From contig CACWMK010000006.1 of NCBI GenBank assembly GCA_902761905.1, positions 1-64,000 of the forward strand: a stretch of DNA of 64,000 bases, in the 5' to 3' direction. The notes beneath the pieces are model-generated. The model was not told the origin of the DNA. It searched no databases and was given only the letters and a program-made list of their open reading frames with translations. The DNA comes from an uncultured Prevotellaceae bacterium (lineage in GTDB: Bacteria > Bacteroidota > Bacteroidia > Bacteroidales > Bacteroidaceae). The translations under genes and the position numbers were made by a program. This document shows, piece by piece, positions 33,585 through 42,952 of the stretch. Positions within the stretch are counted from its first letter, which is position 1, and every line of letters starts with the position of its first letter.

Positions 33585-33884
33585 ATGACAGAAGTGAATA
33601 ACGAGAAACTACATATCAGGTTGCACGTCTACGATGAAGAAATCGAGGTAACCATCAAGCGTTCCGACGAGGAATTCTATCGTAAGGCAGCCAAACTCAT
33701 TACCGACCGTTATAATGCCTATTCGCAGGCTTATAAGGGTAAGAAGGGTGAGCATACGATAGCGCTGATGACGCTTATCGATATCGCCCTGATGTACGAG
33801 CGTGAGCGCGGCAATAACGACACCGACCCGTATAATAGTATTCTCACTAAGTTGACTTCTGAAATAGAGGAGGCACTTAAGTGA
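33585..33884 (+). CDS. zapA: Cell division protein ZapA
   Basis: ZapA binds and bundles FtsZ at the division ring. The 99-residue protein begins MTEVNNEKLHIRLHVYDEEI, the beta-hairpin N-terminal domain, and ends in a helix. The central AAKLITDRYNAYSQAYKGKK and ALMTLIDIALMYERERG are typical. The ATG at 33585 is preferred to an upstream in-frame ATG at 33540 that lies inside the previous gene. Confidence 0.85.
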   Translation: MTEVNNEKLHIRLHVYDEEIEVTIKRSDEEFYRKAAKLITDRYNAYSQAYKGKKGEHTIALMTLIDIALMYERERGNNDTDPYNSILTKLTSEIEEALK

Positions 33885-33914
33885 GAATATTTTTATCATT
33901 AACATAGATTTTAT

Positions 33915-35456
33915 ATGGATATCATTTTTGTACTACTGATCGCCGCAGGTGCCCTCGCTTTAGGAGGTGTCTGTGGATACCTTGTATTCCGCTACGTTCT
34001 GAAGGGGAAATACAATGAAATGATCGACACAGCCACTAAGCAGGCTGATGTGATCAAGGAGAAGAAGCTGCTCGAGGTGAAGGAAAAGTTCATCAACAAG
34101 AAGAGCGAACTGGAGAAGGAAGTGCAGCAGCGCAACCAGCACATCCAGCAGAGTGAAAACAAACTGAAGCAGCGCGAGATTTCGCTCAACCAGCGCCAGG
34201 AAGAACTGGGCCGCCGCAAGAATGAGCTCGACAATCAGCAGCAGCGCATCGAGAACGAGAAGAAGTTGCTGTCGGTTAAGGCCGAAGAGTTGGAGAAGAT
34301 GCAGCTTAAGGAGCGCGAAAAGCTTGAGGAAGTATCAGGTCTGAGCGCCGAAGAGGCAAAGAACCGTCTGGTAGAGTCGATGAAGGACGAGGCTAAGACT
34401 GCCGCCGCCAGCTATATCAACGAGATTATGGACGAAGCTAAGCTCAACGCTAATGCTCAGGCTAAGAAGATCGTTATACAGACCATCCAGCGTGTAGCTA
34501 CCGAAACCGCCATCGAGAACTCTGTAAGCGTATTCCACATTGAGAACGACGAAGTAAAGGGTCGTATCATCGGTCGCGAGGGTCGTAACATCCGTGCTCT
34601 CGAGGCAGCTGCAGGCGTTGAAATCGTAGTAGACGATACTCCTGAGGCTATCGTAATCTCTGGTTTCGATCCAGTTCGTCGTGAGGTATGTCGTCTGGCT
34701 CTCCATCAGTTGGTTAGCGACGGACGTATCCACCCTGCACGTATCGAGGAAGTTGTAGCTAAGGTTAAGAAGCAGCTCGACAATGAGATTATCGAGATAG
34801 GTAAGCGCACAGCTATCGACCTGGGTGTACACGGATTGCATCCCGAGCTTATCCGCATCATCGGTAAGATGAAGTATCGTTCTTCATACGGACAGAATCT
34901 GCTGCAGCACGCACGCGAAACTGCCAACCTCTGTGCTGTAATGGCATCTGAGCTTGGTCTAAATCCTAAGAAGGCTAAGCGTGCCGGACTGCTTCACGAT
35001 ATCGGTAAGGTGCCCGATGAGGAGAGCGAGTTGCCACACGCTATCTATGGTGCTAAGATTGCTGAGAAGTTTAAGGAGAAGCCCGATATCTGCAATGCTA
35101 TCGGTGCTCACCACGACGAGATGGAGATGCAGACTCTGCTGGCTCCTATCGTTCAGGTGTGTGATGCCATCTCAGGTGCACGTCCTGGTGCACGCCGCGA
35201 GATTGTAGAGGCATACATCAAGCGTCTTAACGATCTTGAAGCTATTGCAATGAGCTATCCTGGTGTAACCAAGACTTACGCCATCCAGGCAGGTCGTGAG
35301 CTCCGCGTTATCGTAGGTGCCGACAAGATGAACGATGCCGAGAGCGAGGCTCTGAGCACCGACATCGCTACAAAGATTCAGAACGAGATGACTTATCCCG
35401 GACAGGTTAAGATTACCGTTATCCGCGAGACTCGTTCGGTAGCTTACGCTAAGTAA
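33915..35456 (+). CDS. rny: Ribonuclease Y
   Basis: RNase Y is a membrane-bound endoribonuclease that starts mRNA decay. The 513 residues hold an N-terminal membrane helix ([20 protein letters not shown], about 3-22), a long coiled coil (30-190), a KH domain ([19 protein letters not shown], about 215-270) and an HD domain with [13 protein letters not shown] and [12 protein letters not shown]. This order and length are standard for Rny. It lies 30 nt after zapA. Confidence 0.96.
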   Translation: MDIIFVLLIAAGALALGGVCGYLVFRYVLKGKYNEMIDTATKQADVIKEKKLLEVKEKFINKKSELEKEVQQRNQHIQQSENKLKQREISLNQRQEELGRRKNELDNQQQRIENEKKLLSVKAEELEKMQLKEREKLEEVSGLSAEEAKNRLVESMKDEAKTAAASYINEIMDEAKLNANAQAKKIVIQTIQRVATETAIENSVSVFHIENDEVKGRIIGREGRNIRALEAAAGVEIVVDDTPEAIVISGFDPVRREVCRLALHQLVSDGRIHPARIEEVVAKVKKQLDNEIIEIGKRTAIDLGVHGLHPELIRIIGKMKYRSSYGQNLLQHARETANLCAVMASELGLNPKKAKRAGLLHDIGKVPDEESELPHAIYGAKIAEKFKEKPDICNAIGAHHDEMEMQTLLAPIVQVCDAISGARPGARREIVEAYIKRLNDLEAIAMSYPGVTKTYAIQAGRELRVIVGADKMNDAESEALSTDIATKIQNEMTYPGQVKITVIRETRSVAYAK

Positions 35457-35462
35457 TCGTGA

Positions 35463-36185
35463 TTAGAGTATCTGCTTGATATCAAGCAGTTTAGATACCA
35501 GATAAGTGGGGGCCTCAGGGTCTCCACTTTTTATGTCGTACTGCCAACGGTTAAACAGCAGCGTGTCTATCTCGACAGACATCGCACCCTGTATATCGGT
35601 AGCCATATTGTCGCCAATCATCAGTGTCGACTCAGGTTTAGCACCAGTCTTGGCAAAGGCATAGTCGAAGAAAGCCTTCGATGGCTTGTTTGCCCCGGCA
35701 TCCTCGCTCAGTACTATGGTATCAAAGTATTCGCGCAGTCCGCATGCAGCCAATTTCTTGTATTGCACCTCGTGAAAACCATTGCTGGTCATATGCATAC
35801 GATAGCCCTTCTGATGCAGATATTCCATCAATTCGTGTGCACCTTCAACAACGCCAGGCTTACAGCTACAGTGCTCCAGAAACTTATCGCTCATCTCCAG
35901 GCATAACTGCTCGCTCACATCCAGGCCCCTACCCTCGCTAAGCGGACGACGGAATCGCTCCACTATCAGATAATCGCGTGTTATCTCTCCTTTGGAGTAT
36001 CTGCTCCACAGGTCGATATTCGCCTCCCAGTATGCATCGTAGAACACCTTGGGCTCGTCAAAATAACGTTCCAGCTTATAGTCCTCATAAGTCTCGCTTA
36101 GAGCTATTACAGCGTTGCCGTGAGTATCGTAGAGAGTATCGTCAAAGTCTACGAACAAGTCTTTGTATACCTTCTTATTTTCCAT
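35463..36185 (-). CDS. HAD-family phosphatase of the YjjG type (pyrimidine 5'-nucleotidase)
   Basis: The 240-residue HAD protein has the nucleophile motif LFVDFDDTLYD (10-20), motif II MHMTSNGFHEVQY, a Lys in GANKPSKAFF, and motif IV STLMIGDNMATDIQG. A helical cap lies between about 25 and 100. YjjG enzymes hydrolyse non-canonical pyrimidine nucleotides. The ATG at 36185 (MENKKVYKD) is preferred over a start at 36224, whose added residues look unlike the family. Confidence 0.85.
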   Translation of the reverse strand: MENKKVYKDLFVDFDDTLYDTHGNAVIALSETYEDYKLERYFDEPKVFYDAYWEANIDLWSRYSKGEITRDYLIVERFRRPLSEGRGLDVSEQLCLEMSDKFLEHCSCKPGVVEGAHELMEYLHQKGYRMHMTSNGFHEVQYKKLAACGLREYFDTIVLSEDAGANKPSKAFFDYAFAKTGAKPESTLMIGDNMATDIQGAMSVEIDTLLFNRWQYDIKSGDPEAPTYLVSKLLDIKQIL

Positions 36186-36223
36186 ACGCGTGCAAAGGTA
36201 TGAAAAAACTCTGGAATAAACCA

Positions 36224-37645
36224 CTATTTCGCAAAAAACTTTCTGCCGTTTTGGATTACTATACCACGATAACTTGCATCTACAAGGCGACCATTAAGGT
36301 CATAACAGGGCTGATTTGGATTTATCAGTCTCACATCATCAGTAATACCAATGATGGCTGATGCCGTCCCGTCAGTCTCGTAGCATCCCAAATCGGGTGC
36401 CGAACCTTTATAGCCGACATAACCTGCGATAACATCACCTTCGAAGTTTGACTTATCGTATACCATACCCTTGTCTATCAGATTCTCAGCACCACTCTTC
36501 AGATGCAACAACAGCGTTTCAGCCAAAGTTCCATCGACATTACGAGGAGCAAGCAGCAGTCCTTCAATATCCAGACTCTCAAAATCAGCGTCGGATGTTG
36601 AAAAACCACTAAGCCAGGTATTGTGACTCTGGATGATTGTGCCGCTCTTGTGAGTCTTGATATCACTATCTACTGCATCAAGACTTATGCAATTATGGAT
36701 ATCGAGCGTATAAGCATAATCATTGCCAAATCCGTAATTGATGCTATTAGCGTATGCTGTGCAGTTGATAATCTTCATTGCACCGGCATTGTTATTCTGG
36801 TCGAACCCCTTTGAACGATGACCAATGGCCAGACAGCGATAGAGTTCTGTATTATGAACAGTACCCTTACCACCCAGTTTAAATCCATTAGGATTACCGC
36901 CATTCTCAACACTCGACAGCGTTTTACCCACAAAGTAGCTTGCATCAACACCAAGCGCACGTGGATGATCGGACAAATCAAACGTGGCAGGACCGTTATT
37001 ATACGTAATACAATTGATGTAAACAGTAGGTGTACCATTGGTTACACGCTGAAACGAATCCCAGCCATCGTCGCTGTTTCCCCATGCACGGCAACCAATA
37101 TAAACATTGCCCGAACATGCATCACCCTGCTTATCAGCAAAACCATCGGCATTTCCGCCATTAGCCTGATAATCAAAATTCTCGTGCGAATCGCAGTTTA
37201 CTACGGTATTATGTCCGCCGCTACGCAGTTGGATACCCGAATCGCAACAGCCATACACATCCAGTCGCTCCAGCGTGCAGTATTTAGCTTTTTCAAGCCA
37301 TATACCCTTCTTACCAGCATAGCGGATGGTAAGGCCCGCGATATACAGATACTGTCCGCCAACGGTAATGCCGTTAGTACCGTTCGGCTCACCTCTGAAA
37401 TCGATTATCGGCTTTGCACCCTCGGCAGCTGCGATGGTAATCATATTGTCGGCATTACCCTTACAGTTAATCTTGAGCGTAGTCGTAAGATCATATTGTC
37501 CATCGGTCAGATACAGTTCATCGCCGGCCTGGAGTTTATTAATAGCCGATGCCAGATTATCGGCAGGAGTAACGTTGTATACCTTAGCCCCTGCCATTTG
37601 CGGCATGACTAATGCTATGACTATTGCTAAACACTTAATCTTCAT
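36224..37645 (-). CDS. Pectate lyase of the PL9 type, secreted
   Basis: The 473-residue protein has a signal peptide (LAIVIALVMPQMAGA) and a right-handed parallel beta-helix. Motifs of PL9 enzymes are visible: CDSHENFDYQANGGNADGFA, CRAWGNSDDGWDSF with the calcium-binding Asp residues, and NPNGFKLGGKG with the likely catalytic Lys. It would cut polygalacturonate by beta-elimination. The C-terminal ~30 residues (CYDLNGRLVDAS.. ending NGRKFFAK) look like a type IX secretion sorting tail as seen in Prevotella. It is divergent from susC. Confidence 0.82.
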   Translation of the reverse strand: MKIKCLAIVIALVMPQMAGAKVYNVTPADNLASAINKLQAGDELYLTDGQYDLTTTLKINCKGNADNMITIAAAEGAKPIIDFRGEPNGTNGITVGGQYLYIAGLTIRYAGKKGIWLEKAKYCTLERLDVYGCCDSGIQLRSGGHNTVVNCDSHENFDYQANGGNADGFADKQGDACSGNVYIGCRAWGNSDDGWDSFQRVTNGTPTVYINCITYNNGPATFDLSDHPRALGVDASYFVGKTLSSVENGGNPNGFKLGGKGTVHNTELYRCLAIGHRSKGFDQNNNAGAMKIINCTAYANSINYGFGNDYAYTLDIHNCISLDAVDSDIKTHKSGTIIQSHNTWLSGFSTSDADFESLDIEGLLLAPRNVDGTLAETLLLHLKSGAENLIDKGMVYDKSNFEGDVIAGYVGYKGSAPDLGCYETDGTASAIIGITDDVRLINPNQPCYDLNGRLVDASYRGIVIQNGRKFFAK

Positions 37646-37670
37646 ATAGTTAAAATAGTTATATCGGCTG

Positions 37671-37678
37671 CAAAAGTA
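37671..37678 (-). promoter_or_regulatory. -7 box (TACTTTTG) of the PL9 gene
   Basis: TACTTTTG on the minus strand, 25 nt before the ATG at 37645. The -33 box is not obvious, which would fit activator control. Confidence 0.5.
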
Positions 37679-37722
37679 AAAATAAAACATGTAACTTACA
37701 CCTTATTATTATATATAAGAAA

Positions 37723-37752
37723 CGCAAACGATTACGCTCGGAAACGTTTACG
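37723..37752. promoter_or_regulatory. Two tandem LacI-type operator-like sites
   Basis: CGCAAACGATTACG (37723-37736) and CGGAAACGTTTACG (37739-37752) are two copies of a near-palindrome centred on the CG of AAACGTTT, the usual core of LacI/PurR-family operators. Their centres are 16 bp apart. They lie between the divergent promoters of the PL9 gene and susC. No LacI-type gene is in the window. Confidence 0.5.
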
Positions 37753-37782
37753 TAGGAATTTGCGTAAAAAGAAAAACAAAAG

Positions 37783-37813
37783 TTTGATTTTCACAAAAAT
37801 TTATTTAATTTTG
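37783..37813 (+). promoter_or_regulatory. Promoter of the susC operon
   Basis: TTTG (37783-37786), 19 bp, TAATTTTG (37806-37813). The ATG is at 37882, so the leader is about 65 nt. Confidence 0.75.
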
Positions 37814-37881
37814 CAGCAATTTAGTGACTAAAACCAAATTTGAAGTCAAACTAGTATAATTAATAACTTAAAAATCAAAGT

Positions 37882-40800
37882 ATGAATCAAGCAATGAGAA
37901 GATTGTGTAAACTTTGCCTCTTAGCTGCATTCTTCGTACTGGCTCCTCCCGAGGTGCTGGCTCAGACGATTGCAAAAGGCCAGGTTTTCGACTCAACTAA
38001 CGAGCCCGTAATCGGTGCTACAGTTGTAGAAAAGGGTAGTCCTAAAAACGCTACCATTACCGACTTCGACGGTAAATTCGAACTGAAACTGCAAAGCGGT
38101 AAGCAGGTCGTAATTACCTTCATCGGTATGAAACCTAAGACAGTGAATGCCACCAACAACATGAAGGTGACAATGGAAGATGACAACACCACACTTAACG
38201 ACGTGGTTGTTATCGGTTACGGTTCGGTTAAGAAAAAGGATCTGACCGGTTCTGTTTCAACCGTAAACAGCGAAACTCTGCAGGCTGTACCAGTAGCTAA
38301 TGCTTCAGAGGCTCTGACTGGTAAGATGCCTGGTGTGCAGATTACCACGACCGAGGGATCGCCCGATGCTGAAGTAAAGATTCGCGTGCGTGGTGGCGGT
38401 TCTATCACACAGAGCAACGACCCTCTCTATATCGTTGACGGATTCCCCGTTGAGAGCATCAGCGACATTCCTTCAAATGATATCGAGGATATCACCGTAC
38501 TTAAGGATGCATCATCTACCGCCATCTATGGTAGCCGCGGTGCTAACGGCGTAATTCTGGTAACTACCAAGAGCGGTAAGGAGGGTAAGACCAAGGTTAG
38601 CTACAACGCTTACTACAGCTGGAAGAAGATTGCCAAGAAGCAGGATGTGCTAGGCGCACGCGATTACGCTACATGGCAGTACGAGCTGGCTCTGCTTAAG
38701 AACAACAATGATCCCGAGAAGATTTCATCGTACACCGACTACTTCGGAAACTATCAGGATCTGGACCTCTACGACAATATTGCCACCAACGACTGGCAGG
38801 ATCTGGTTTACGGACGTACAGGTCACACATTCAATCACAATATCAACATCAATGGTGGTACTGAGAACATCAAGTATGCATTCAGCTATGCACACATGAA
38901 CGACAAAGCCATCCAGATTGGTTCAAGTTTCAAGCGCGATAACTTCAGCCTGAAGTTGAACACCAAGCCTACCAAGACCACAACTCTGGATTTCCAGGCT
39001 CGCTATGCCGACACTGATATCAACGGTGGTGGTGCTCAGGATGCTACTGGTGTTTACGATTCAGACCGTCGTCTGCGCTACGCAGTCATCTACACTCCAT
39101 TCCCACTTAAGAACCTCGATCCATCGGCTGGTACCGATGACGACCTGGGTAACCTCTACAATCCTATTCAGGCACAGTGGGATAACGACCAGAAGAAGGA
39201 GCGCAAGAATCTGAACATTGCCGGTGCTTTCGGCTGGGAGGTAATCAAGAACCTGAAGCTCCGCACAGAGTTTGGCTACGACGATTACAACAACTACGAT
39301 CAGCGCTACTGGGGTCTGACCACCTATTATATTAAGAACGTACCTGCTGTCGACAATCAGAATATGCCAGCCATCCGTCTGACATCTACTAATCGTCACC
39401 GCTTCCGCAATACCAACACCATCAATTACGACTTCAAGAAGCTGCTAAACAACCAGAATCATAGTCTCAACATGATGGTAGGTCATGAGTATGTTATCAC
39501 CAAGACACGTACCAACACTGACGAGGTACACGGTTTCCCAACCGACTTCGATTCTGAAACAGCATGGAAGCTCACCACACAGGGTGTGCCCTACTCTATC
39601 GACGATGCTTATAGCGCCGACGACAAACTGCTTTCTTTCTTCGGTCGTTTGAACTACAACTTCAAGGATCGCTACTTGTTGAGTGCTACATTCCGTGCCG
39701 ATGCTTCTTCAAAGTTCAACAAAGACAACCGTTGGGGATACTTCCCTTCTGTTGCTTTGGCATGGCGTATCTCTTCTGAGCCATTCATGGAAGGAACACA
39801 GAAGTGGCTCGACGACTTGAAGTTGCGCGTAAGTTATGGTACTGCTGGTAATAATAACATCCCTGTAGGACAACTTGTACAGACCTATAGCCCTAGCTCT
39901 ACATCATGGGTTAACGGCATCAGTTCATATTGGGCACCATCCAAGACTATGGCTAACCCCAACCTGAAGTGGGAGACAACTATCACACGTAACGTAGGAC
40001 TCGATTTTACATTGTTCGGCGGCAAGTTGAATGGTACCATCGAGGCTTATCTGAACACCACCAAGGATCTACTGATTGGATTCCCTGTGGGAGGTACAGG
40101 CTATGACACCCAGTATCGCAACATGGGTGAGACAGAGAACAAGGGTATTGAGTTCAGCTTCACATGGCACGCTGTAAACCAGAAGAACTGGGGTATCGAC
40201 ATCAGCGGAAACATAGGCTTCAATAAGAACAAGGTGAAGAGCCTTGGTATGATGGATGACTTCGGTTGGAACACCAACTGGGCTTCTACCGAAATTGGTA
40301 ACGACTATTGGATTTCTGTAGGCGATCCTCTCGGACAGGTAATGGGTTATCGTCTTGACGGTAATGGCCGCTACGATGTTAGCGACTTTGCTGGCTACGA
40401 TGAGAAGCAGGGTTGGATACTGAAGGAAGGTGTAGCCGATGCTTCTTCGGTAATCGGAACCATCCGTCCAGGTTCTCTCAAGCTTAAGGACCTTGATGGT
40501 GACGGATTTGTAACATACGAGAAGGATGTTGAGGTGCTGGATGATGTCAACCCCGATGCATTCGGAGGATTCACACTGAGCGGTCATGCTTACGGATTCG
40601 ACCTGAGCGCAGCCTTCAACTTCAGTATTGGCAACAAGGTTTACAACGCCAACAAGATTGAGTACACATCTACATCTAAGTATCAGTATCGTAGCATGAG
40701 CACCATCATGGCTGATGGCAACCGCTGGACCAACCTTGATCCTGTGACCGGCCTGCTCAGCAATGATCCCGAACGCTTGGCAGAACTCAACGCAAACACC

Positions 40801-41103
40801 ACAATGTGGAGCCCATACATGAGCAAGATGGTCTTGACCGACTGGGCTCTCGAAGATGCATCATTCCTGCGTCTCAACACATTGTCGCTGGGTTACACTA
40901 TCCCAACTGCCCTCACCAAGAAGGCTGGTATCAACAGCCTGCGCTTCTATGTAACAGCTTACAACGTATTCACAATCACTGGCTATAGCGGTTTCGATCC
41001 TGAAAGCGACTGTTACCGCCGTACAGCCCTGACTCCTAGCGTTGACCACTCTGGTTATCCACGTAGCCGCCAGTTCGTTGTGGGTTTGAATTTGAATTTC
41101 TAA
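37882..41103 (+). CDS. susC: SusC/RagA-type TonB-dependent outer membrane transporter
   Basis: The 1073-residue protein has a signal peptide (LCKLCLLAAFFVLAPPEVLAQ), a carboxypeptidase-regulatory-like domain (TIAKGQVFDSTNEPVIGATV, about 28-110), a plug domain (NDVVVIGYGSVKKKDLTGSV; IYGSRGANGVILVTTKSG) and a 22-strand barrel ending in GLNLNF. It would import oligosaccharides across the outer membrane together with the SusD partner that starts 20 nt downstream. The locus context points to pectin fragments. Confidence 0.93.
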   Translation: MNQAMRRLCKLCLLAAFFVLAPPEVLAQTIAKGQVFDSTNEPVIGATVVEKGSPKNATITDFDGKFELKLQSGKQVVITFIGMKPKTVNATNNMKVTMEDDNTTLNDVVVIGYGSVKKKDLTGSVSTVNSETLQAVPVANASEALTGKMPGVQITTTEGSPDAEVKIRVRGGGSITQSNDPLYIVDGFPVESISDIPSNDIEDITVLKDASSTAIYGSRGANGVILVTTKSGKEGKTKVSYNAYYSWKKIAKKQDVLGARDYATWQYELALLKNNNDPEKISSYTDYFGNYQDLDLYDNIATNDWQDLVYGRTGHTFNHNININGGTENIKYAFSYAHMNDKAIQIGSSFKRDNFSLKLNTKPTKTTTLDFQARYADTDINGGGAQDATGVYDSDRRLRYAVIYTPFPLKNLDPSAGTDDDLGNLYNPIQAQWDNDQKKERKNLNIAGAFGWEVIKNLKLRTEFGYDDYNNYDQRYWGLTTYYIKNVPAVDNQNMPAIRLTSTNRHRFRNTNTINYDFKKLLNNQNHSLNMMVGHEYVITKTRTNTDEVHGFPTDFDSETAWKLTTQGVPYSIDDAYSADDKLLSFFGRLNYNFKDRYLLSATFRADASSKFNKDNRWGYFPSVALAWRISSEPFMEGTQKWLDDLKLRVSYGTAGNNNIPVGQLVQTYSPSSTSWVNGISSYWAPSKTMANPNLKWETTITRNVGLDFTLFGGKLNGTIEAYLNTTKDLLIGFPVGGTGYDTQYRNMGETENKGIEFSFTWHAVNQKNWGIDISGNIGFNKNKVKSLGMMDDFGWNTNWASTEIGNDYWISVGDPLGQVMGYRLDGNGRYDVSDFAGYDEKQGWILKEGVADASSVIGTIRPGSLKLKDLDGDGFVTYEKDVEVLDDVNPDAFGGFTLSGHAYGFDLSAAFNFSIGNKVYNANKIEYTSTSKYQYRSMSTIMADGNRWTNLDPVTGLLSNDPERLAELNANTTMWSPYMSKMVLTDWALEDASFLRLNTLSLGYTIPTALTKKAGINSLRFYVTAYNVFTITGYSGFDPESDCYRRTALTPSVDHSGYPRSRQFVVGLNLNF

Positions 41104-41122
41104 AATGAAGGAGGACATAAAA

Positions 41123-42931
41123 ATGAAGAATCAGATAAAATTAGCTATACTGTCAATGTCGCTGGTAGGTCTTGCCTCGTGCGACATGGATGCACCTAGC
41201 ATCTCAGCCCTCAACGAGTCATCAGTATTCGCCATCTACTCTTTGGCCGAATCTGAGGTAATGTCAATCCACGTATCATTCGGTGAGACTAACTCATATC
41301 GTGGACGTTTCCTGCCCTACTACGGTGTTAACAGCGATGTAGAATGGGGTAATGCACCATCGTATGCCGACCGTCTGACCGACAAGCAGAGTCTGTGGAA
41401 CTACAGCACTCTGGCAGGCAACGGACAGATGAATACATCAAACAACGCCTACGCTAAGTTCTACGAAGGTATCGAGCGCGCTAACCTTGCTATCAAGGGT
41501 ATCCGTCAGTACGGTAACATAGAGAACAATGCCGACATGCGTCATCTGCTGGGCGAGGCTCTCACTCTGCGTGCTGTCATCTACAACGACCTGCTGAAGG
41601 CCTGGGGTGATGTTCCTGCTCGCTTCGAGCCAAACAACTCGGATAACATGTATCTGCCCCGCACCAACCGTGACGTTATCTACAAGCAGCTACTGGCCGA
41701 CCTTAAGGAAGCCGAGGGCTACTGCTACTGGGCTAACGAGAACGCTATCACCAAGACCACAGAGCGTGTAAACAAGGATTTCGTTAAGGGTCTGCGTGCA
41801 CGTCTGGCTCTCTATGCCGGTGGTTACGGTCTGCGTGGCGACGGCTATCGTCTGTCGAAGGATGCCGACCTGGCTCCTGCTAAGATGTTCGAGATTGCAC
41901 GTCAGGAGTGCGAAGAGGTTATCGCTCACGGCAGCAGCAAGCTTGGTTCGTTCAAGGAGAACTTCACTAAGCTCTGCGAGGATAATGTTACAGCAGGTGG
42001 CGAGAGTCTTTGGGAGATACCTTTCTCAGCAGGTCGTGGCCGTGTGCTCTACACATGGGGACTTAAGCACAACGCTAAGGACCAGTACACTCAGCAGAAT
42101 CAGGGCGGTGTTAACCGTGCCGTTTCTACTCTGTACTACGACTACGATGCCGATGATATCCGTCGCGACATCACCGTAGTGCCATACGAGTGGAGCAAGG
42201 ACCTGAGCAATGGAAATTCTCACGTAACACTGAGCGGACTCAACAAGATGTGTTTCGGCAAGCTTCGCTACGAGTGGATGAAGCGTATCGTTACCTCTAC
42301 TAATGATGACGGTGTAAACTGGCAGTACATGCGTCTAGCCGACGTATACCTGATGGCTGCCGAGGCTGAGAACGAGCTGGGTAACACCAGCGCCGCCTGG
42401 AACTACATGAAGCCAGTACTGGATCGCGCATTGCCAGCTGCTAAGGTATCTGCTCTGCAGGCCAAGTACACAGCCTCTCAGCAGGCATTCCGCGAGGGTA
42501 TCTACGATCAGCGCGCTCTTGAGTTTGCAGGCGAAGCTCTGCGCAAGGCCGACCTGGTTCGTTGGGGTATCATCGACCAGAAGATGGCCGAGGCTAAGGA
42601 CAAGCTCAAGGCTCTGCAGACACGAACTGGCGCCTATGCCGGACTGCCCGACAAGGTTTACATCAACAATGCCGAAGATGCTAGCGCTATCCAGGTATAC
42701 GGTCTGAACATGGGCGAGGACGATGCCAACGTCATCAACACACTCGACGGTTGGGAGAGCAAGAGCTGGTTCGGTACTGCCGAGAAGCCAAGCCTTACCG
42801 ACGATATCATCGACGGACTCTATGTAGCTACTCCAAGTATGAACTGCCTGTGGCCTATCTGGCAGAACTTCATCGACGCCAGCAACAACATGCTGAACAA
42901 TGATGGAAACTATGGTCAGTTGTCAGACTAA
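41123..42931 (+). CDS. susD: SusD/RagB-type glycan-binding lipoprotein
   Basis: This 602-residue lipoprotein has the lipobox MSLVGLASC and then the SusD fold, with tetratricopeptide-like helices (YEGIERANLAIKGIRQYGN, LLGEALTLRAVIYNDLLKAW) and the SusD C-terminal region (YLMAAEAENELGN, YDQRALEFAGEALRKADLVRWG in pieces). It caps the SusC barrel and binds glycan. The ATG at 41123 (MKNQIKLAIL) is better than one at 41105 because the signal peptide begins there and GGAGG lies 9 nt upstream. Confidence 0.92.
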   Translation: MKNQIKLAILSMSLVGLASCDMDAPSISALNESSVFAIYSLAESEVMSIHVSFGETNSYRGRFLPYYGVNSDVEWGNAPSYADRLTDKQSLWNYSTLAGNGQMNTSNNAYAKFYEGIERANLAIKGIRQYGNIENNADMRHLLGEALTLRAVIYNDLLKAWGDVPARFEPNNSDNMYLPRTNRDVIYKQLLADLKEAEGYCYWANENAITKTTERVNKDFVKGLRARLALYAGGYGLRGDGYRLSKDADLAPAKMFEIARQECEEVIAHGSSKLGSFKENFTKLCEDNVTAGGESLWEIPFSAGRGRVLYTWGLKHNAKDQYTQQNQGGVNRAVSTLYYDYDADDIRRDITVVPYEWSKDLSNGNSHVTLSGLNKMCFGKLRYEWMKRIVTSTNDDGVNWQYMRLADVYLMAAEAENELGNTSAAWNYMKPVLDRALPAAKVSALQAKYTASQQAFREGIYDQRALEFAGEALRKADLVRWGIIDQKMAEAKDKLKALQTRTGAYAGLPDKVYINNAEDASAIQVYGLNMGEDDANVINTLDGWESKSWFGTAEKPSLTDDIIDGLYVATPSMNCLWPIWQNFIDASNNMLNNDGNYGQLSD

Positions 42932-42952
42932 TCATCTTTAAAACGTAAGAAA

